Assembly: GCA_020086605.1 (NCBI GenBank)
Contig: JACBWW010000016.1
Span: 1,412,269 to 1,476,268, forward strand
Source of the DNA: Lanius collurio
Taxonomy: Eukaryota; Chordata; Aves; Passeriformes; Laniidae
DNA: 64,000 bases
Reading direction: 5' to 3'
This document shows positions 47,721 through 61,336 of the stretch, in pieces. Position numbers and translations under genes: made by a program. Each line of letters begins with the position of its first letter. Positions within the stretch are counted from its first letter, which is position 1. Below the pieces are notes generated by a model. It saw only the letters and a program-made list of their open reading frames with translations. It did no database searches and had not been told where the DNA came from.

Positions 47721-49729
47721 AGGAAGGGAATGTGCTTCCTAGGACCGGGATAGGTGCTCGTGCTGGCAGCATGCGGTGTTCCCGTAGGGAAGGTGACAGC
47801 TTCGGGAGGGCGATTACCACTGCCGGGAGCGGCAATAGTCACCTGGCGGTGTCAGGTGAGGGCTGAACCCACACACCGGGGTTCAAAGTTAGTGTGTGTT
47901 GTTGTTGCCTCTTTGTGCTTTTACCGGGGGCATCCTTGCCTTTCTAGTTTCAGGCTGAGCTCTTGTATTATCCTCTGGAAGATCACGATGCCTTATTCTT
48001 GAAAACCTTTTTCTGAGTCTGTTGGGAGTAGCGTTAAATTAAACCAAATAAATAATCTTATTTTTTCATTGATTATGCCTTTGGCAGTGTTTTTTTATAG
48101 TGATTATCTCAACCGTACTTTGTTCTAGCATCTCCTGTTTACTTTGCTTTCAAACTTCCTTAAGAGATGACATTTACCAGAATACAAATATTAGTAGAAT
48201 ATATTTCTGTATGGTAAGTTCCAACCTTCTTAAACTTTGGCCCTCTTTGAACTTGGTGATTCACTGTTTGAGAACTGATAGCCAGCTTGAACAGCAAACT
48301 GCAAATATTGCAAATGGAACAGCCAAAGTCTGATGTATTACAATAGTACAGTTCCTGTAGATTGTTAGATAGTCTACTTAAAAAAAGAAATCATTTTGAA
48401 GTTTTGGCTTGTCTCACAGTTTGATGAAGAGAGAGAGCCCAGGCATCTCTGTCTACACAATCAGTTGCAAATCTGGTGCTGACGCTTGTGTTACTGTGTT
48501 TGAACAGTCCTGAAGCAGATTTGGTTTGTGTCATCACATTTTTGGGTTTTGGAGACAAAAGAGAATCTAAAAAGTGCTTGGAAACCCTGTTGCTGTGTTT
48601 ACATTTAACAAAATTTAAAAGAGAAGAAGCTCCTGGCCTTGTGGGTTTGATCAGGTGAGCTGTGAGCCTCATGAACTGTCTCCAGACAGCTTTGCTTTAG
48701 CTCCTTCAACAGCTAAGTTTCTTCTGGCAGAGGGTTTTAGTTGTATAGCTAGAATTCCTATTAGGAAAACAATTTTTGTTTCTTGGTTGGAGTGCTGTGA
48801 GGGCTGATAATCTGTTCCTGCCTCCAGGTAATTTGTTAGTGGAAGAGGTTCTCATCTTGATGATCAATAGGTGGTCAGGTTGATTTTTTGTTGCTGTGTT
48901 CTTATCTGCTGTTTCAACAGAACTTGATTTTGTGAAAAAGTTCAGGCATCTATTCCATGTTAATGAAGGGCTATCATGTTTAACTATCTTGTTGGAATAA
49001 TATATTCTGTAAATCTCTGACAACTTTTTGTGTTCCTCTTTGGTGTGGTTAGGAGAAAAACGGAGCTTTTTTTTTTTTCTTGCTCTTCAAAAGAGATTGC
49101 TCTTTCAAGCAGTGTCTTAACTGATCTCACAGTTTGGACTGGAGTATCCCAAACCTTTTACAGCTTAAAAGAGGGCTTCACTTTGTGTGTTCAGCTGGCT
49201 CACTGGCTGCTTTTGGTTAGGAGCCTGTGGATTAATTTGAATGTTGAGGGATGCGACTCCAGTTTCCTAGTCTGCTGTCCTAATAAGAATTCATTTTAGA
49301 GAGTTTGAAAACCTCTGTCTGCAGGATGGCTTTGGGACCTGTTTTAATTTCAGTAGTCATGTCAGAGTTGTGATAAGAAAGTCTTAAAGTCTGCTGGTTC
49401 CCGCATTGTTGGTGGGCTATATATGTGGATAAGTTGTGAGTTTATTTAACTTTTTACTGTAAAGAAAATAAGCACTTTTGTTCACTTAAGCATTTAAGAA
49501 ACTTCAAAAAGCAAATGGAAAGATTTATGTTATAAATGCTGGCTTTTCAAATGTAGTTGTTTTGAAATGTAACTTTCCAAAGACTTAGTTCTAGCAGGAG
49601 GGATGTTTTCCCTTATAGGTGAAACTGGTGGTCAACAGATGATCAAATGGAACCCCAAAAGGCAGGGAAAAAAAGACTGGACAAAACAGCTTTTTTAAGA
49701 ACATGTGGGGATGTTTGGACTCCCTCATC

Positions 49730-49867
49730 TTTTTTTTTTTTTTGTTTGTTTGTTGTTGTTTTTTGTTGGGATTTTTTGTTTGTTTGTTTTGGGGGGGTTG
49801 TTTTGTTTTAGTTGGGGTTTTTTGTTTGTTTGGTTTTTGTTTTGTGGTTTGTTTGTTTGGTTTTTGA
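49730..49867 (+). repeat. T/G-only low-complexity tract
   Basis: Roughly 135 bases are made almost entirely of T and G (runs such as tttgtttgtttgttgttg and ggggggg). This is a decayed simple repeat. Confidence 0.85.
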
Positions 49868-52800
49868 CCTGGACTTTATTTTATTTCTGGATGGATGTTG
49901 CCTCTGTGTTTGAAACTAAGCTTAAAATAAGAATTTTTAAATGTCTCATCATGCATTTTTTAAGCTCATCTGAGGAAGTTGGTTCAGTGGGAAAGTACTG
50001 GTTGGTAAAAGTCGAGTGGTGGGAGAAATAATTGATTGGACACTTTAACTGGAAGATGTCACCCTGTATATTAAAAATGTGACTATGTATTAGGAGATAC
50101 AGAAAAATGCAGAAGCTTGAGTAAGGTTTTGTTAGCCTTTTCAATAAAGGGGATGTGATGCTCTTTGGGCATGCAGGGTCAGAGTTATCAGTACTTGAGG
50201 CTTTCTGAAGTTGGAACAGACACAGCTTCGACAGACCTGAGCCAACAAGATTGTTCCAAGTTTCAGAAGAGCAGGATGGCTGCATTGCTTTAGGGAAATG
50301 TTTCTGATGGAGGTATGGCTTAGGAATGTAGTGCTCTAAAAAGAACAGGCATCTGTGCAGTTTGGGGCTTCGACTGTGCGTGACAAATGACTCCTGTTGT
50401 CCTGAATTCACAGAGTTCTTCTTAATGCTTCATTTAATCCCTTTGTGTGGATGATCGTAATATAAAAAATACGTTTAAAACTTGGAGTGCTTTGTAGTTT
50501 GACAATATCCAGAGCTGTGTAAGTGGAGTAGATTTAGAAGCTTGTAGGATACCAGTACTATCTGAAGTGAGACCAGCTGTGACAGCTGTTTGAAAAGTAA
50601 CCCGTATGAATTATTCTGACATCAGCTTTTGCCTGCCATAAGCTGCACTTCCAAAGTGTTAGTTGTGAGTTTAATAAAGAAATCATACATACAGTAATTT
50701 GTCTTTCTGTCCCAGAAAGTTCATTGTCATATCCTGACCTACTCAGCTTCTATTGATTCTGATACTTGGATTTAAAGCTGTGAGTAAAAGGAAGATGGAG
50801 ATAAGTGCACGTGTACTTCAGGATCCTTTAGTTGTTACTCTGTGAGTATCCTGTGTCAGGAAATGTGTCAAAGTGATTTAGTAGCAAGATGTGCTGGTTT
50901 TGATGGCACAGTTCTGGCCTACGAGCTCCGACTCTGAAATCCACCATGAGAGTGTACCCTGAAAATTGTGAAGGTCAGACTGGGTCAGTGGCACAGCCAG
51001 GAATGAAGCCTGTACAAGGCTCAAGTACAGTGGAAAGGGATACTGGTTTTTATTCCCACCTATTAATGTGTAGATTGATGTGAATTTTAATAAGAGAAAA
51101 TATTTCTAGTTTGGGTTTGTATTTTCAGTCTTGTCTGGTTTTGAAAGTGTGCTTGTTGAAAGCTGTAATGCAAGAGGAGCTCTGAAAAACAGTGGTGGAC
51201 TGGCAGTGTGATAACATCCCTGGTGTTTGTGTGCTCCTGCTGCACAGGTGAGAGCTGTGCAAATCACATTAGGGATCACAGGAGTGGAGGTTTTACTAAT
51301 TGAACGTTTACTTTCCTCATTATTGACTTCTGGCTTAAACCTAGAGCTCGCATCTGTTAATAGCAGAAAGGGCTGAGTGGTAGAGCTGGGGAGTGAGAGG
51401 TTTGTGTTCCAGTGTAATGTGCCTCTTACCTTTGAAATCTTCAGCACAGTGCTCTAATGATCTGGATAGGACTGCAAGTGTAACTTGCTTGTAGTGGGGC
51501 TCACAATTTTATCTGGTGATTCTCCTCATGTGTACTTAAATCCCTTCAGAAGATTGGTACTGAAATAAACACTGTGCATGTGCATTTTATAGCAGGAAGA
51601 AATGAAATTATTTGGGCACTGTTATAATCAGAACTGTTGTTCCAGGCATCTGATTTCAGAATGGAAAGTATGTTCCTAGGTATGGAGTATCTTTACTCTG
51701 TGGTCAGGGTTGGGACGAAAGCTGCGCTGGAACTCTTGGTCTCCTAAAAATGAAAACTGAATCTGCCCAGCTTACAGCTTGCTCAAATTGAAGGCGAGCT
51801 GGGGCTCTGGTGTCTTATGCAAAACAACTGCTTGGCTCAATCAATTATTGAATATTTACCTTCTAAAATTATTTGAAAATCAGTGAACTGCTTTCATGCA
51901 GTATCTTCTAAAAGATTTGTCCTAGAAACTTCAAGTTTGTTTGTTTGTTATGCAAATGGTGTACTAAAGTGGCCTCTATCCCATCACGAGGTTGCTGTGT
52001 TGGTGTAGAAGACCCTGCCTGTTGCCTGAAATGTGCCTCCTTTAACCACTTAATTTGAACTCTTTCTGAAATGTCTTTCTCTAACCTGCTATTAGTTCTT
52101 TTTCACGTTGATGCTCTTATTGTGAGTCTTGTACAGAGTAGTTATTTTCCTGTCTTTAGTTTTCATTACTAATCCAGCTTTTGGGAAGTTCCGTGCCTCT
52201 TTCAAGGGGAGGACGCACAGTGTCTTTTAGTTAACTCTGGAGGGACTACAGCCCTCTGCCCGGAGAGGGCGTTATTTTTGTGAGTGAAAAATATTTAACC
52301 AAGAACAGGGTAACCTAGAATTGTAAATCTAAAAACTTCCCTTGCTATTTTTGGTGGAAATACAGAACTGGTATAACAGACAGACTCATCCCAAAGCTTG
52401 GATGAGTGAAAATGTTGATGTGAATGACAAAGCTGGATTGGAATATTAGCGAAGAGCTCCAGCAGTTCAGAAACTAGCTCAGGTGTACAAAGGAATGGCA
52501 GTGTCTTGGCTTGCTTTTGAAATGGCAGTCAAGATACTGCTGAAATCTCTTACAGATGAGAAGCCTATTAAAAAGACATTATACAGGATCTATGAGGCAG
52601 GTGATAGTAGCTTTACAATAATCTGTGGTGAAATTCATGTTTCTAAATTTATGGTAACACTTCCCTCCTTGGCACTGTTAAGCTGTGTTGCACTTAGGGT
52701 GGGTTTTTAGCATGAGGAGTTGGTGCAGAGCAGCTGCTGGTTCTGTGACTGCTGTTGCTATGCCTGTGTAGACAAGCTTATGAATTTAAGCAATGAAGGA

Positions 52801-53438
52801 AGTATTGACTGGTGTGTAAGGCAGATGTTACTACACACTCCAAAAGCCTTAAAATTTACTGACAGTGCCTGACTGTTCTGTTGTTTTCCTGTAGTCTTTG
52901 TGGTTGGTATCAGGTTTATGGTGGGTTTTTTCTGGAATGTGTGCACTTCCCCAAGCTCTTGCATCAGAGAAGATAACCAGAGTTTGAGAATGCAGGGAGC
53001 TTCTCCTAAGCTGCAATCTTCATTCAGTATTGCAGAAGTCTGTTTCCAAGAAACACTAGGAACTGCCTGTTCCTTTAAGCACTTCCAGAGGGATATCTTT
53101 TTGGGGGTTGTGACTTCTGCCCTGCTTTAAGTGCCTGAAATAGGGCACCTCGATACTCCTTTCAAGAAAGAAGAGGTTTGTGTTTGTATCAGTATTACAT
53201 TGGAACATGCATTTAATGTTGTTGTGTGTCTATTGTGGACACAGAGTGCTGTGAGGGTACTCTTATCTCAGCAGCCTTTTCCAGGAGAGGATGGGAGGAA
53301 TGCTGGGAGCACTTTAAGCAAGGACTGAAGTTGGTTTCCCTTGTTTAACTTGGGACAACAGTGGATAGTCATGAACAAATAGCGTGTTCTTTCTCTGTCT
53401 TGATAGCTGAGCATACCTTGGCTCAAAGCTGAATTTCT

Positions 53439-53452
53439 TCCCCCCCCCCCCT
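53439..53452. repeat. Poly(C) run
   Basis: A run of consecutive cytosines (about 12) in SUCO intron 1. Its exact length is prone to sequencing error. Confidence 0.8.
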
Positions 53453-54089
53453 CTTCAGGACTTACTGGAATATATCCACGATCTTCAGAGCAGAGGGTGC
53501 AGGTTCCCATGGGCTAAAAGGGGGGATGCAGCACTACCCCTTCAGGCAGTAAATCAGTTAAAGTATCTGATGAAGTATGTGGTGCTCCTGGAACCTCCTT
53601 CTTGCAGGCTTTGCATGCTAATGGCATTTAAAATGTCGAAAGCCCTATTTTAAATCAGTGATCGGAATCTCATTGTCTGAAGCTATGAAATTCAGTATTG
53701 TCAGAAGTATCTTTGTATTTGGCTCCTCTGAATAAGTGAAATAACTGTTTGGAGAGTACATTCTTTGCAAAGTGTGGGCAAGCTCTTAAAAACTTAATTG
53801 CAAAATACCACGGAGTGGTAAAGGTTATGCAAAAAAAGCTCCAATTTCAGATGTTTTGCATTTGGTTTTTTAAGCATATGAATCAAGTTAGTGGTAGGAA
53901 ATGAGGTGATACCAGTGCCTGGCTGGCAATGTCCTTGCTTAGTCTAGATCTGTAGTTTTAGTTTTCAACTTTTTTCTCCCTTAAAAGTCCATGATAACTT
54001 TCAAAATTATCTTAGTTAAGACATGCTGCTCTTCTGTGGTAATAAATGGCTCCTTAAATGAATGGTGTTTTTTGCTTTGTTTGGGTTGT

Positions 54090-54130
54090 GGTTGTTTTTT
54101 TGGTTTTTGTTTTTTTTTTTTTTTTTTTTA
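54090..54130. repeat. Poly(T)/G low-complexity tract
   Basis: A T-rich run including about twenty consecutive T ends just before the segment with reversed base composition. Confidence 0.8.
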
Positions 54131-54189
54131 CTTGTATTGAAAAAGACTAATGGTTCTTCTTTGCATTTACTTTTTTACTAATTTTTTTT

Positions 54190-57100
54190 TTAAGTTTTCA
54201 TGCATATATGTGTATATATATGCACAGACTGTTAGTGGGCATCAGCCACTCTAGATTCAGGACTCTCACCATAGAAGAGACAGTGGACCAGGAACTTTTG
54301 GGATCTGACATACTATAATGGAGATGAGCAAATAAGGTGCTCTACATCTGTCTCAGCCCCAAAGCACCTCAGTAATTTCTCTTATCTTTGAGGTAGCACC
54401 TTTCCTCTATATTAAATGAAAGCCTTCAAGTGAGGCAGAAGCAGCTGCAGTTACTGGAAAATAAAGAACTGAGTAGAAGGTATGAAAACAGTAATAACAC
54501 ATTGTAGCAGGTACAAAGTCTCATATCTCAGTTGAGAATTAGGCATATTCTTCTCACACATCTTAAATTCCCATCCCATCATGTAATTACTTGCTTGTAT
54601 TGAGTTTTCCATCAAACCTCTGTCTGACCCTATGCACAAGATGCTCATTTCAGAGCATGGATGGAATGTTACCAGACTTCTATGGCCTTACTACCTAGCT
54701 CTCACTTGGAAAAATTAGTTATGCAAATACTTCATGTCATTTATACTTCTGAAAAGGGGTTTCAATCATTTAATGATGAAGTTCTCATGCTCTTAATTCC
54801 AGCACCTCTGGTCTCTCGTTACAGATGTAAAGACTTCCTGGTTCTTCACAAAAAATACACCAGAAACATCAAAAATTTTTGAGCATACTGTAGCTGATCC
54901 CTCCCCTTCATTCCACAGGCGCACACATTTGTTTCCTATTTTGCTTCCACTCTGGGGGGGGCATCTCGGGTGAGCTGTACAGAACAAAAGTAACTCCCTT
55001 CAGTGCAGCAGAAGAAAATATTTCAATGGCTGTGAATCAGCATTTTAAAACACAAGGTCTAGCCTCACAAATGCATTAACAACTGCTTTAGCACAAAAAG
55101 CACAGAAGGCATATATTTCTTGCCTTAATATACTGAAAGATCTCATGCAAGCAATCAGCCTTTACTAGGGCACCAACACAGCTTTTAGAAGAATGCAGCT
55201 TGGCAGCTCTGATTTAAGCTACTCTGACATAATCTGTGTCCAATGTCTTATTTGCTTATTTTCTGGAATTCTTCTTGGTCTACTCCCCAACTCCAACATG
55301 ATGCTTCAAGTCTCCCAAAAGCCCTCTAAGCTAGGGAGGGGACTGAGAACTCATTTGGTGTGTGTGCGTGCACCCACAGGAAAACCTGATCCCTACTGCA
55401 GCAGAACATGCAGCTTGCAGGATGTGTCACTCAACTACTGCCAGCAAACTCTGACAGAGCACTAAGAACACAAACCCACAGAATGCCAGGCCATATGAGA
55501 CCAGCCAGTTTGGGAGAAGTCAAATTAATAACCTTACCAAGACCACCAGCAGTATGTTTTTCTTCTGACTTTCAACATTTTGCATATTAATTCAACCGGC
55601 TTCTTTAGCTGGAAGGATAGACCCCATAATGGAAATAAATGGCCAAATGGCACAGCACCTCTGTTAACCATTATAAAAAGAACCAACAGAAATGAGAATC
55701 TAAGTGTTAATTTACAGAGAGCAAAATTCCCCTTGAGTTTAATGAACTTGCAGTGTACATCCAGTGAAAGCACAGCAGCTTCTGCATCTGCTAATCTCTC
55801 TTTCTGTTTCTTGTGACCCAGGAGTATTATTTTAATGCTGACTCAGAACCAAGCAGACCTAATTCCCAAACAGTGCTGGAGATCAGTCACTAGAGATACT
55901 GTCTCAGGTACAAGGTAGATCTTCTAATGAAGAGATTGTTCCTAACATGTAACCCGCAGTTACTGACTTACCTGAATACAGAAGTTTTCAATAGTTCCAT
56001 TTTTGTAAGTATGACTCAAAACACCACCTGCTATTAAATCTCATCAAGAACAAAGGAACTTAAGCATGACTCTTTGTCCTATCATTAATGCAGTTTAAAA
56101 GCTATTTTCTCTAATACACCACAAACTTTCCAGCTTAATGTGCACAAACCCAAAAGCTCAGACAAAGAAGCAGGGGTGGGTGGGGGAATCTGTACTTTTC
56201 TCAGGACAGGCTCATGGTGTAGTTGCCCACTGAAGCAGAAATGCTGCTCACCCCTATCTGAATGGTTCACTACACTCATTGCTATACAAATTGGCCATGG
56301 TTGACTGATGACTGTTCTGCTTTTGGAAAGGAATGCATTGAAATTCAAAAGTGCAGGTGGTTTTGAAATTGCAGTGTAGGTTTCATGTGAAAGACCATCC
56401 ACTTCTGATTTGGCTGAAACTCTTTAAGTAATTGTAAAGGAGGCTGCAGAAAACTATCAGAGATAGTGAAGCTATGGATACCTGCTCTGACAGGCATAAA
56501 AATCAAGTAGAAAACAAACAACTGGTAAGAATAATTAATCATACAGGTTACAGCTAAAAAAAAAAAAAAAATCCAAAATATGAAGGTAAGAGGAGCTTTT
56601 ATACTATTTGATCTTCCCAGAGAGAAACAGCTTAGCCTTTCCTTTCCAAAGACTCCATGCAACACTGACACACAGCTTCTGTTCAGTCCTCTAAATTATT
56701 AATTTCATAATTTTTTTCCCCAAACAAGACCTATTTCTGGACACTGGAGAGTGAAGTAGTTCAGAACAGTTTGCATTTGACACCTGCAAGACAGAGGAAT
56801 TTGAAGCACAGGGAAAATAAAAGGAATTTATCACCAGTGTACCAATTCCAAGTCCTCCCTGCAGGCACGGGGAACAGTCTCCCTCCACGGTAACCACTGA
56901 CATGTCTCAGAGGATTATATTACCAACAGGTGCAGATGTGCTAGTGCCCAGCAGCTAAGAGGGAAAATGAAGATGTCACCATGCCTGCCATGTGACAATT
57001 CCCTACTCAAAATATTCACGGATCAGTTCAGATAAGCCTGTGCAAGAGGAGGAGTTTGGGCCAGAGGTAGAGAGCCAGCAAAGCCGGCCTGTGAGTGGGG

Positions 57101-57640
57101 AAGAGGCACCTGTTTGTTGAAGATCACCTTCTTCATTACAGAGTAATTGACTTCAGATTAATGAGGTTAAAATAATAAAAGATGTGAAAGGGCAAGGAAG
57201 GTAGCAGAATATCTTTTATCTTGAGCAAGTCCTGCAGGTCTGTGACTGCTTTCACCAGCTAATTGTCAAAGAGAAAAGGCTCTGCAGGAATGAGGAGCTC
57301 AGCAGATCCACAACCAAGCTCTCCAGTCAGCAAGAACCTGCCTTGCAGCCACTGGCAACAGGAAAAACAGCAAAGGCAGGGAATCCTCCCTCTCTCCCCC
57401 AGCAACTTAATGGAATGAATCTTTCTCTCCCAACAGTTCAGCCAGGGGAACTTGTATTTAAAAGGGCCCATGGAACAGAGTAAATGTCATGGAAAATGAA
57501 GAGCAGGACATTATTTCAACCAGTCACAGGAGGAAAGCCACCTGCAAGACACTGAACTGCTGCAGCACAGCACAACACTCATTTCTGTATGTGAAGTGGA
57601 AATACATCTTGATAAATGCAAAGAAGAACCATTAATTACT
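54190..57640 (-). other. Segment with reversed strand composition in SUCO intron 1
   Basis: The flanking intron is T>A and G>C on the plus strand. This segment is A>T and C>G; for example 55441-55500 has 25 A, 6 T, 18 C and 11 G, while 58441-58500 has 29 T and 14 A. The only long A run nearby (56557-56571) lies inside it, whereas the flanks have T runs. No gene is recognised on its minus strand. It may be an inverted segment, an antisense transcription unit or a misoriented contig. Confidence 0.45.
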
Positions 57641-58853
57641 TGTCTGTCATCTGTTGTTGCATGGGTTCCCTCTTGGTGGGGGTGTTTACACTGCATAAAC
57701 TTGCCAATAAAGTTGATATCCAAGTTTTTAAGAAAGCTGGTACTTCAGATTCTAAGCAATAGTGATCCCAGTTGTGTAAGTGAATCATGACCTACTAATA
57801 ATCTTACTGTTACGATTAATGTAAAGGTTGTTTTAGTTCTCAAAACTATTTTCAAAAAGTTGCTGCATCCAGATTTTTCCATGCTATAGACCTCTCTGTC
57901 TTCTGAGGAGATTGTGGCTCTGTTTTTCAGGATACAGGGTGATGTTTGCATGGATTTTCAGCAGGTCATTCTGTTCACCTGATTGTTATGTAAATGGTAT
58001 TTCATGAATAGAAAATGTGTTTAAAGTGGGGGATAACTGATGCTCCAGAATTGCTGAAGTCTCCACAAAAGCTCAGTTAGTTTAATATTCTGCTGGACTT
58101 AGTTGAAATTGATGTGAAAATCTTTGGGCCTCCAAGCCTAATGGTTCACTGTGCAGATGCTCCCTAGGATGTGAAGAGACCCTTTATGATAAGAAAGAGA
58201 AGATGCTGTTTTGGTGCTAGTGTTTGTGTAGGTGATGGCTGCTTTTTTGCAGAAGTAAATCCATTTCTACTGACAACCAAAGCTGTTGGAAAAAAAGTAT
58301 GAATGATTCTCAGAGGTTTTGCATGGTACTTACTAAAGTAATGTGCATTTTTTAATGTACTTATTTTCTCTAGTTCTCTTAAATGTGCTTGTTGATGTTG
58401 ACTATACAAAATCTTCTCAGGTAGGCTTTGTACAGGGGAATAAGGAGATTTAGCTTTTTAGTCTGTGACTTAAGTTTTTGCTTGCTAATAATTTTTGCTA
58501 AAAAAGTCTCATTGCTATGTGATAAAGGATGTGATTGATTCAAATTGTTCCTAACTTATCGTAACTAAACTAATTTGTATCAGCTTTCACTTAGTGGTGT
58601 GGTGACTCTCTGGTATCTGGTTTGGTGATACTTTCTTCTTTTGGAAGTAATAAATTTGTAGTGTTTTTCTGTTGCTAACTTCTTGAAGTGAATCCTCAAA
58701 TGGATTTATGAATGAATATCCATGAACTGTACATGTGTATTTTTTAGATGCCTCATGGGAACCGCTGAAGAAGATTGAGGGAGACAATGCTAAGGGAATT
58801 CTAAAATTTCATATTAAATAAAGGGTTTTTTTTGTTTTGTTTTTTTTTTATAG

Positions 58854-58962
58854 GCTTTCTGTTTGGAATGTCTTTTGTAAAGACAGTCTTTCATCGGCAG
58901 TGCAGTATTCTTCAGGTGATGCTTGTGCCCTGCCCAGTGAGGGTGAAAATGTCCAGGAAAAG
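58854..58962 (+). CDS. SUCO: SUCO exon 2
   Basis: A T-rich acceptor ending ttatag precedes an exon whose first base completes the split tryptophan codon. It then encodes 36 residues: LSVWNVFCKDSLSSAVQYSS followed by GDACALPSEGENVQEK, with donor gtatgc in phase 0. This aligns with the human segment LPSWRVCCKESSSASASSYY, and the pattern of cysteine-lysine followed by a serine-rich stretch is kept. It is the beginning of the lumenal, low-complexity N-terminal region after signal-peptide cleavage. The split-codon phase exactly matches exon 1, which supports both assignments. Confidence 0.9.
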
Positions 58963-61234
58963 GTATGCTGCACACATCATGTTAATTACTCAGTCTGATT
59001 TGATATTAAATTTTAAAATAAGGTTCTTCATTGGGTCTTCTTGGCCAGAATATTTAATGTAGTCAGTTTTTCTGTGAGCTGTGATATCCTCCCAAGTTTT
59101 TGTTTTTCTGTGCTTCATTTGTTGCAGTTGTGCAACAATTCAGGGGAATGGTTTGGGGCAAGAGAAGGAATAAATAGTAAAGTTAGTAGTGGCTTGTTTT
59201 TTCTTTTTTTATTTGGGGGCCAGATGTTAGAAATGGGCATCAGGGAAAGTGGGTGGCTCTATAGAACCCACAATAGGAGGTGATGGCTGGGTAAGACTAG
59301 GCCCCATTATGCCAGTTCCAACTATGTTGTATTAAAAACAGTGTGCTAATAATTGCTGTCCTAAATAGAAGATTTAAGATTAATTGGTTTAAGTCAGTAT
59401 TTATCACTTTGTATTCTTTCTGTTCAATAAAAATTAACAAGGCTAAAATATGTTTATGAAAGGCATAATAAATGTGGTCCCTTTCATTTTTACTTTACTC
59501 AGCACTTTAGGTTGAGTGTAATTGTCCCACCCTGATTAAGTCATTACAAGTTTCTGCATATTGCATTGTGTAGTGAGTTCCCAAGCTGTTGAGTCAGAAA
59601 GTCATGGTAATTTCATTTATTTATATATCCAGGTACAGAATCAATCCTATTCTAAACATGGGTAGTATTGATACGTTGGTATTCCTGTTTCCTCCAGAAG
59701 TCTGTAGTAGTGTTAATCACGGTCCTCATTCCAGAAAAGCTTTTATATGCCACACCAAACTTGGAAATTGTGTGTTGAGCATTCTGACTGACTCAAGTGG
59801 AGAGCTGCCTGACCATAAAAAATCCCTTTTAGGTGTTGTAGGTTTCTTAAGCATTTTAACAACTAGGGTAGCTATATCTTTTTGCCAGCTTGTACAGCCA
59901 AATAGCACTCAGTCCTGTTCTTCTGTCTGGCTGAAAAAAAGTTCTGCTTGAATTTAATGTCTGATGCAATAAATCTGGAAAGATTAAGTAAGCCTTGAGA
60001 CTGGGAAGCCACTGGTGTGTGACTTCCTACTCTGCAGCGTTCTTCCTTGCATTCTGTTAATGTGACTGCATTGTTAAGCAGATTTCTGAACTTAAAGCCA
60101 AAGATGTGAAAACTAATATGTTAGACTGTTGTTTTTACTCATTAAAGAACATCTCTTGGGTGTATGAGAAATCTTAAGCAAGTGTCTATTACTCCTAATT
60201 AGGCTGCTGGAGCTGTCCTGCTCAAAAAGAGCAGTTCTGCAGCCCTTGATCAGTTTGCCTTAGATCAGTTGTCTCTCCCAGCCATTGATGCTATTTCATC
60301 TTAGGGTCTTGGATGTGAGCTAATAATATTTGGGGGAAAATGTTGCTTAGTTGTCTCTAAGGTTTGTCAGCTCAGATCTGTAGTTCCTGCTCTTTAGTGC
60401 ATGCCTTAATTCTATCAAATTAATATCATGTAGTGTTGTATAGCACAGCAGCCCACTTTGGATCTGTACACTGGCAGTATTTGGCCTGGCCACAGGGTTT
60501 TAGATAGCCCTTATAAAACAAAGTGGGTGTAAATTTCTAACACATTTTTTGCTGTGTTTTAAAGTATTGCTCAAAAGCAACTTTGGTAGTTGCATATTTC
60601 ATAGTCACAACTTTAGAAAGCTTGAAGGGAAAGTGTAAATACTTGCTAGTTTTAGTCTGGTGGGTTTAAAACTTTTCTCCTCAAGTGTTGATATTTTTTA
60701 TTCTGTTAATTCACTGCACTTGTTGGTGAATTTTTAGTTGTAGAAGAGAAGGTTGTTTTAAAATGCTCTGGCAGATTTGTGTAATTACTGTAGTTCTCCT
60801 GATAAGACTTCTACAACTGAAATATGCCACGTGTTATTTTCTAGTGGTTTTCTGATGCAAGTCATCTTAGGTTTTGGGTTTTTTCTCTCCTCTTTTGGTC
60901 AGCAAGAAGTTAGGGGAGGATTTGTCAAGGTGGGAAGTCATAGCAGAATTATGAACTTCCCTTAGCAAACAAACAGAATTATTTAGGATAATGCTAAAAT
61001 GGTCTTTTCAGCAAAAATTTAACTGAATTATTTTAACTTGCTTTAGTCTTTGTGCGGATAAGATTTTAAACACAGGTGGGTAGTGGTTCTGAAGATTAAT
61101 GTAGCTTAGTTTCTTGATGTTTTGATGGTGGAAGAAGTGCTGTTATTCAGTGTGTCCCAGAGGTAGCTCCTCTGGCTGAGCACAGAAGGCCTGTGTGACT
61201 GCAGACTTACTGTGTTTTACCTTTAATATCCTAG
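58963..61234 (+). other. SUCO: SUCO intron 2
   Basis: This 2.3-kb T-rich intron runs from gtatgc to tatcctag. I see nothing else in it. Confidence 0.88.
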
Positions 61235-61336
61235 GGGGAAGAGGCTGGTCCCAGACTGGAGCCTGAGCATGCAGACTCAAGTACACGGAGTTACTCTATG
61301 GAAGAGCTACTCAATGACTTGACAAAATCTGACCAG
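61235..61336 (+). CDS. SUCO: SUCO exon 3 (GC donor)
   Basis: The exon encodes 34 residues: GEEAGPRLEPEHADSSTRSY followed by SMEELLNDLTKSDQ. It lies after the acceptor tatcctag and in phase 0 at both ends. Similarity to the human exon is weak (an acidic start with a GP pair), as expected in this fast-evolving lumenal region. Assignment rests on position, phase and the well-conserved exon that follows. The 3' boundary is ACCAG|GCAAGG, a GC donor with strong AG|GCAAG context rather than GT. No GT donor in the open frame fits as well. Without splicing the frame runs on to a stop at about 61500. Confidence 0.78.

Larger units (their letters stand above)
47434..58853 (+). other. SUCO: SUCO intron 1
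   Basis: This 11.4-kb intron is T-rich on the plus strand except between about 54.2 and 57.6 kb, where composition reverses to A/C-rich. It holds a CR1 fragment, a T/G-rich low-complexity tract and poly(C) and poly(T) runs. No exon is recognised. Confidence 0.85.

Noticed and set aside
50888..50930. TGTGCTGGTTTTG, a start reminiscent of some songbird endogenous retrovirus LTRs
   Set aside because: The similarity stops after about 13 bases. No LTR end, target duplication or primer-binding site is visible.
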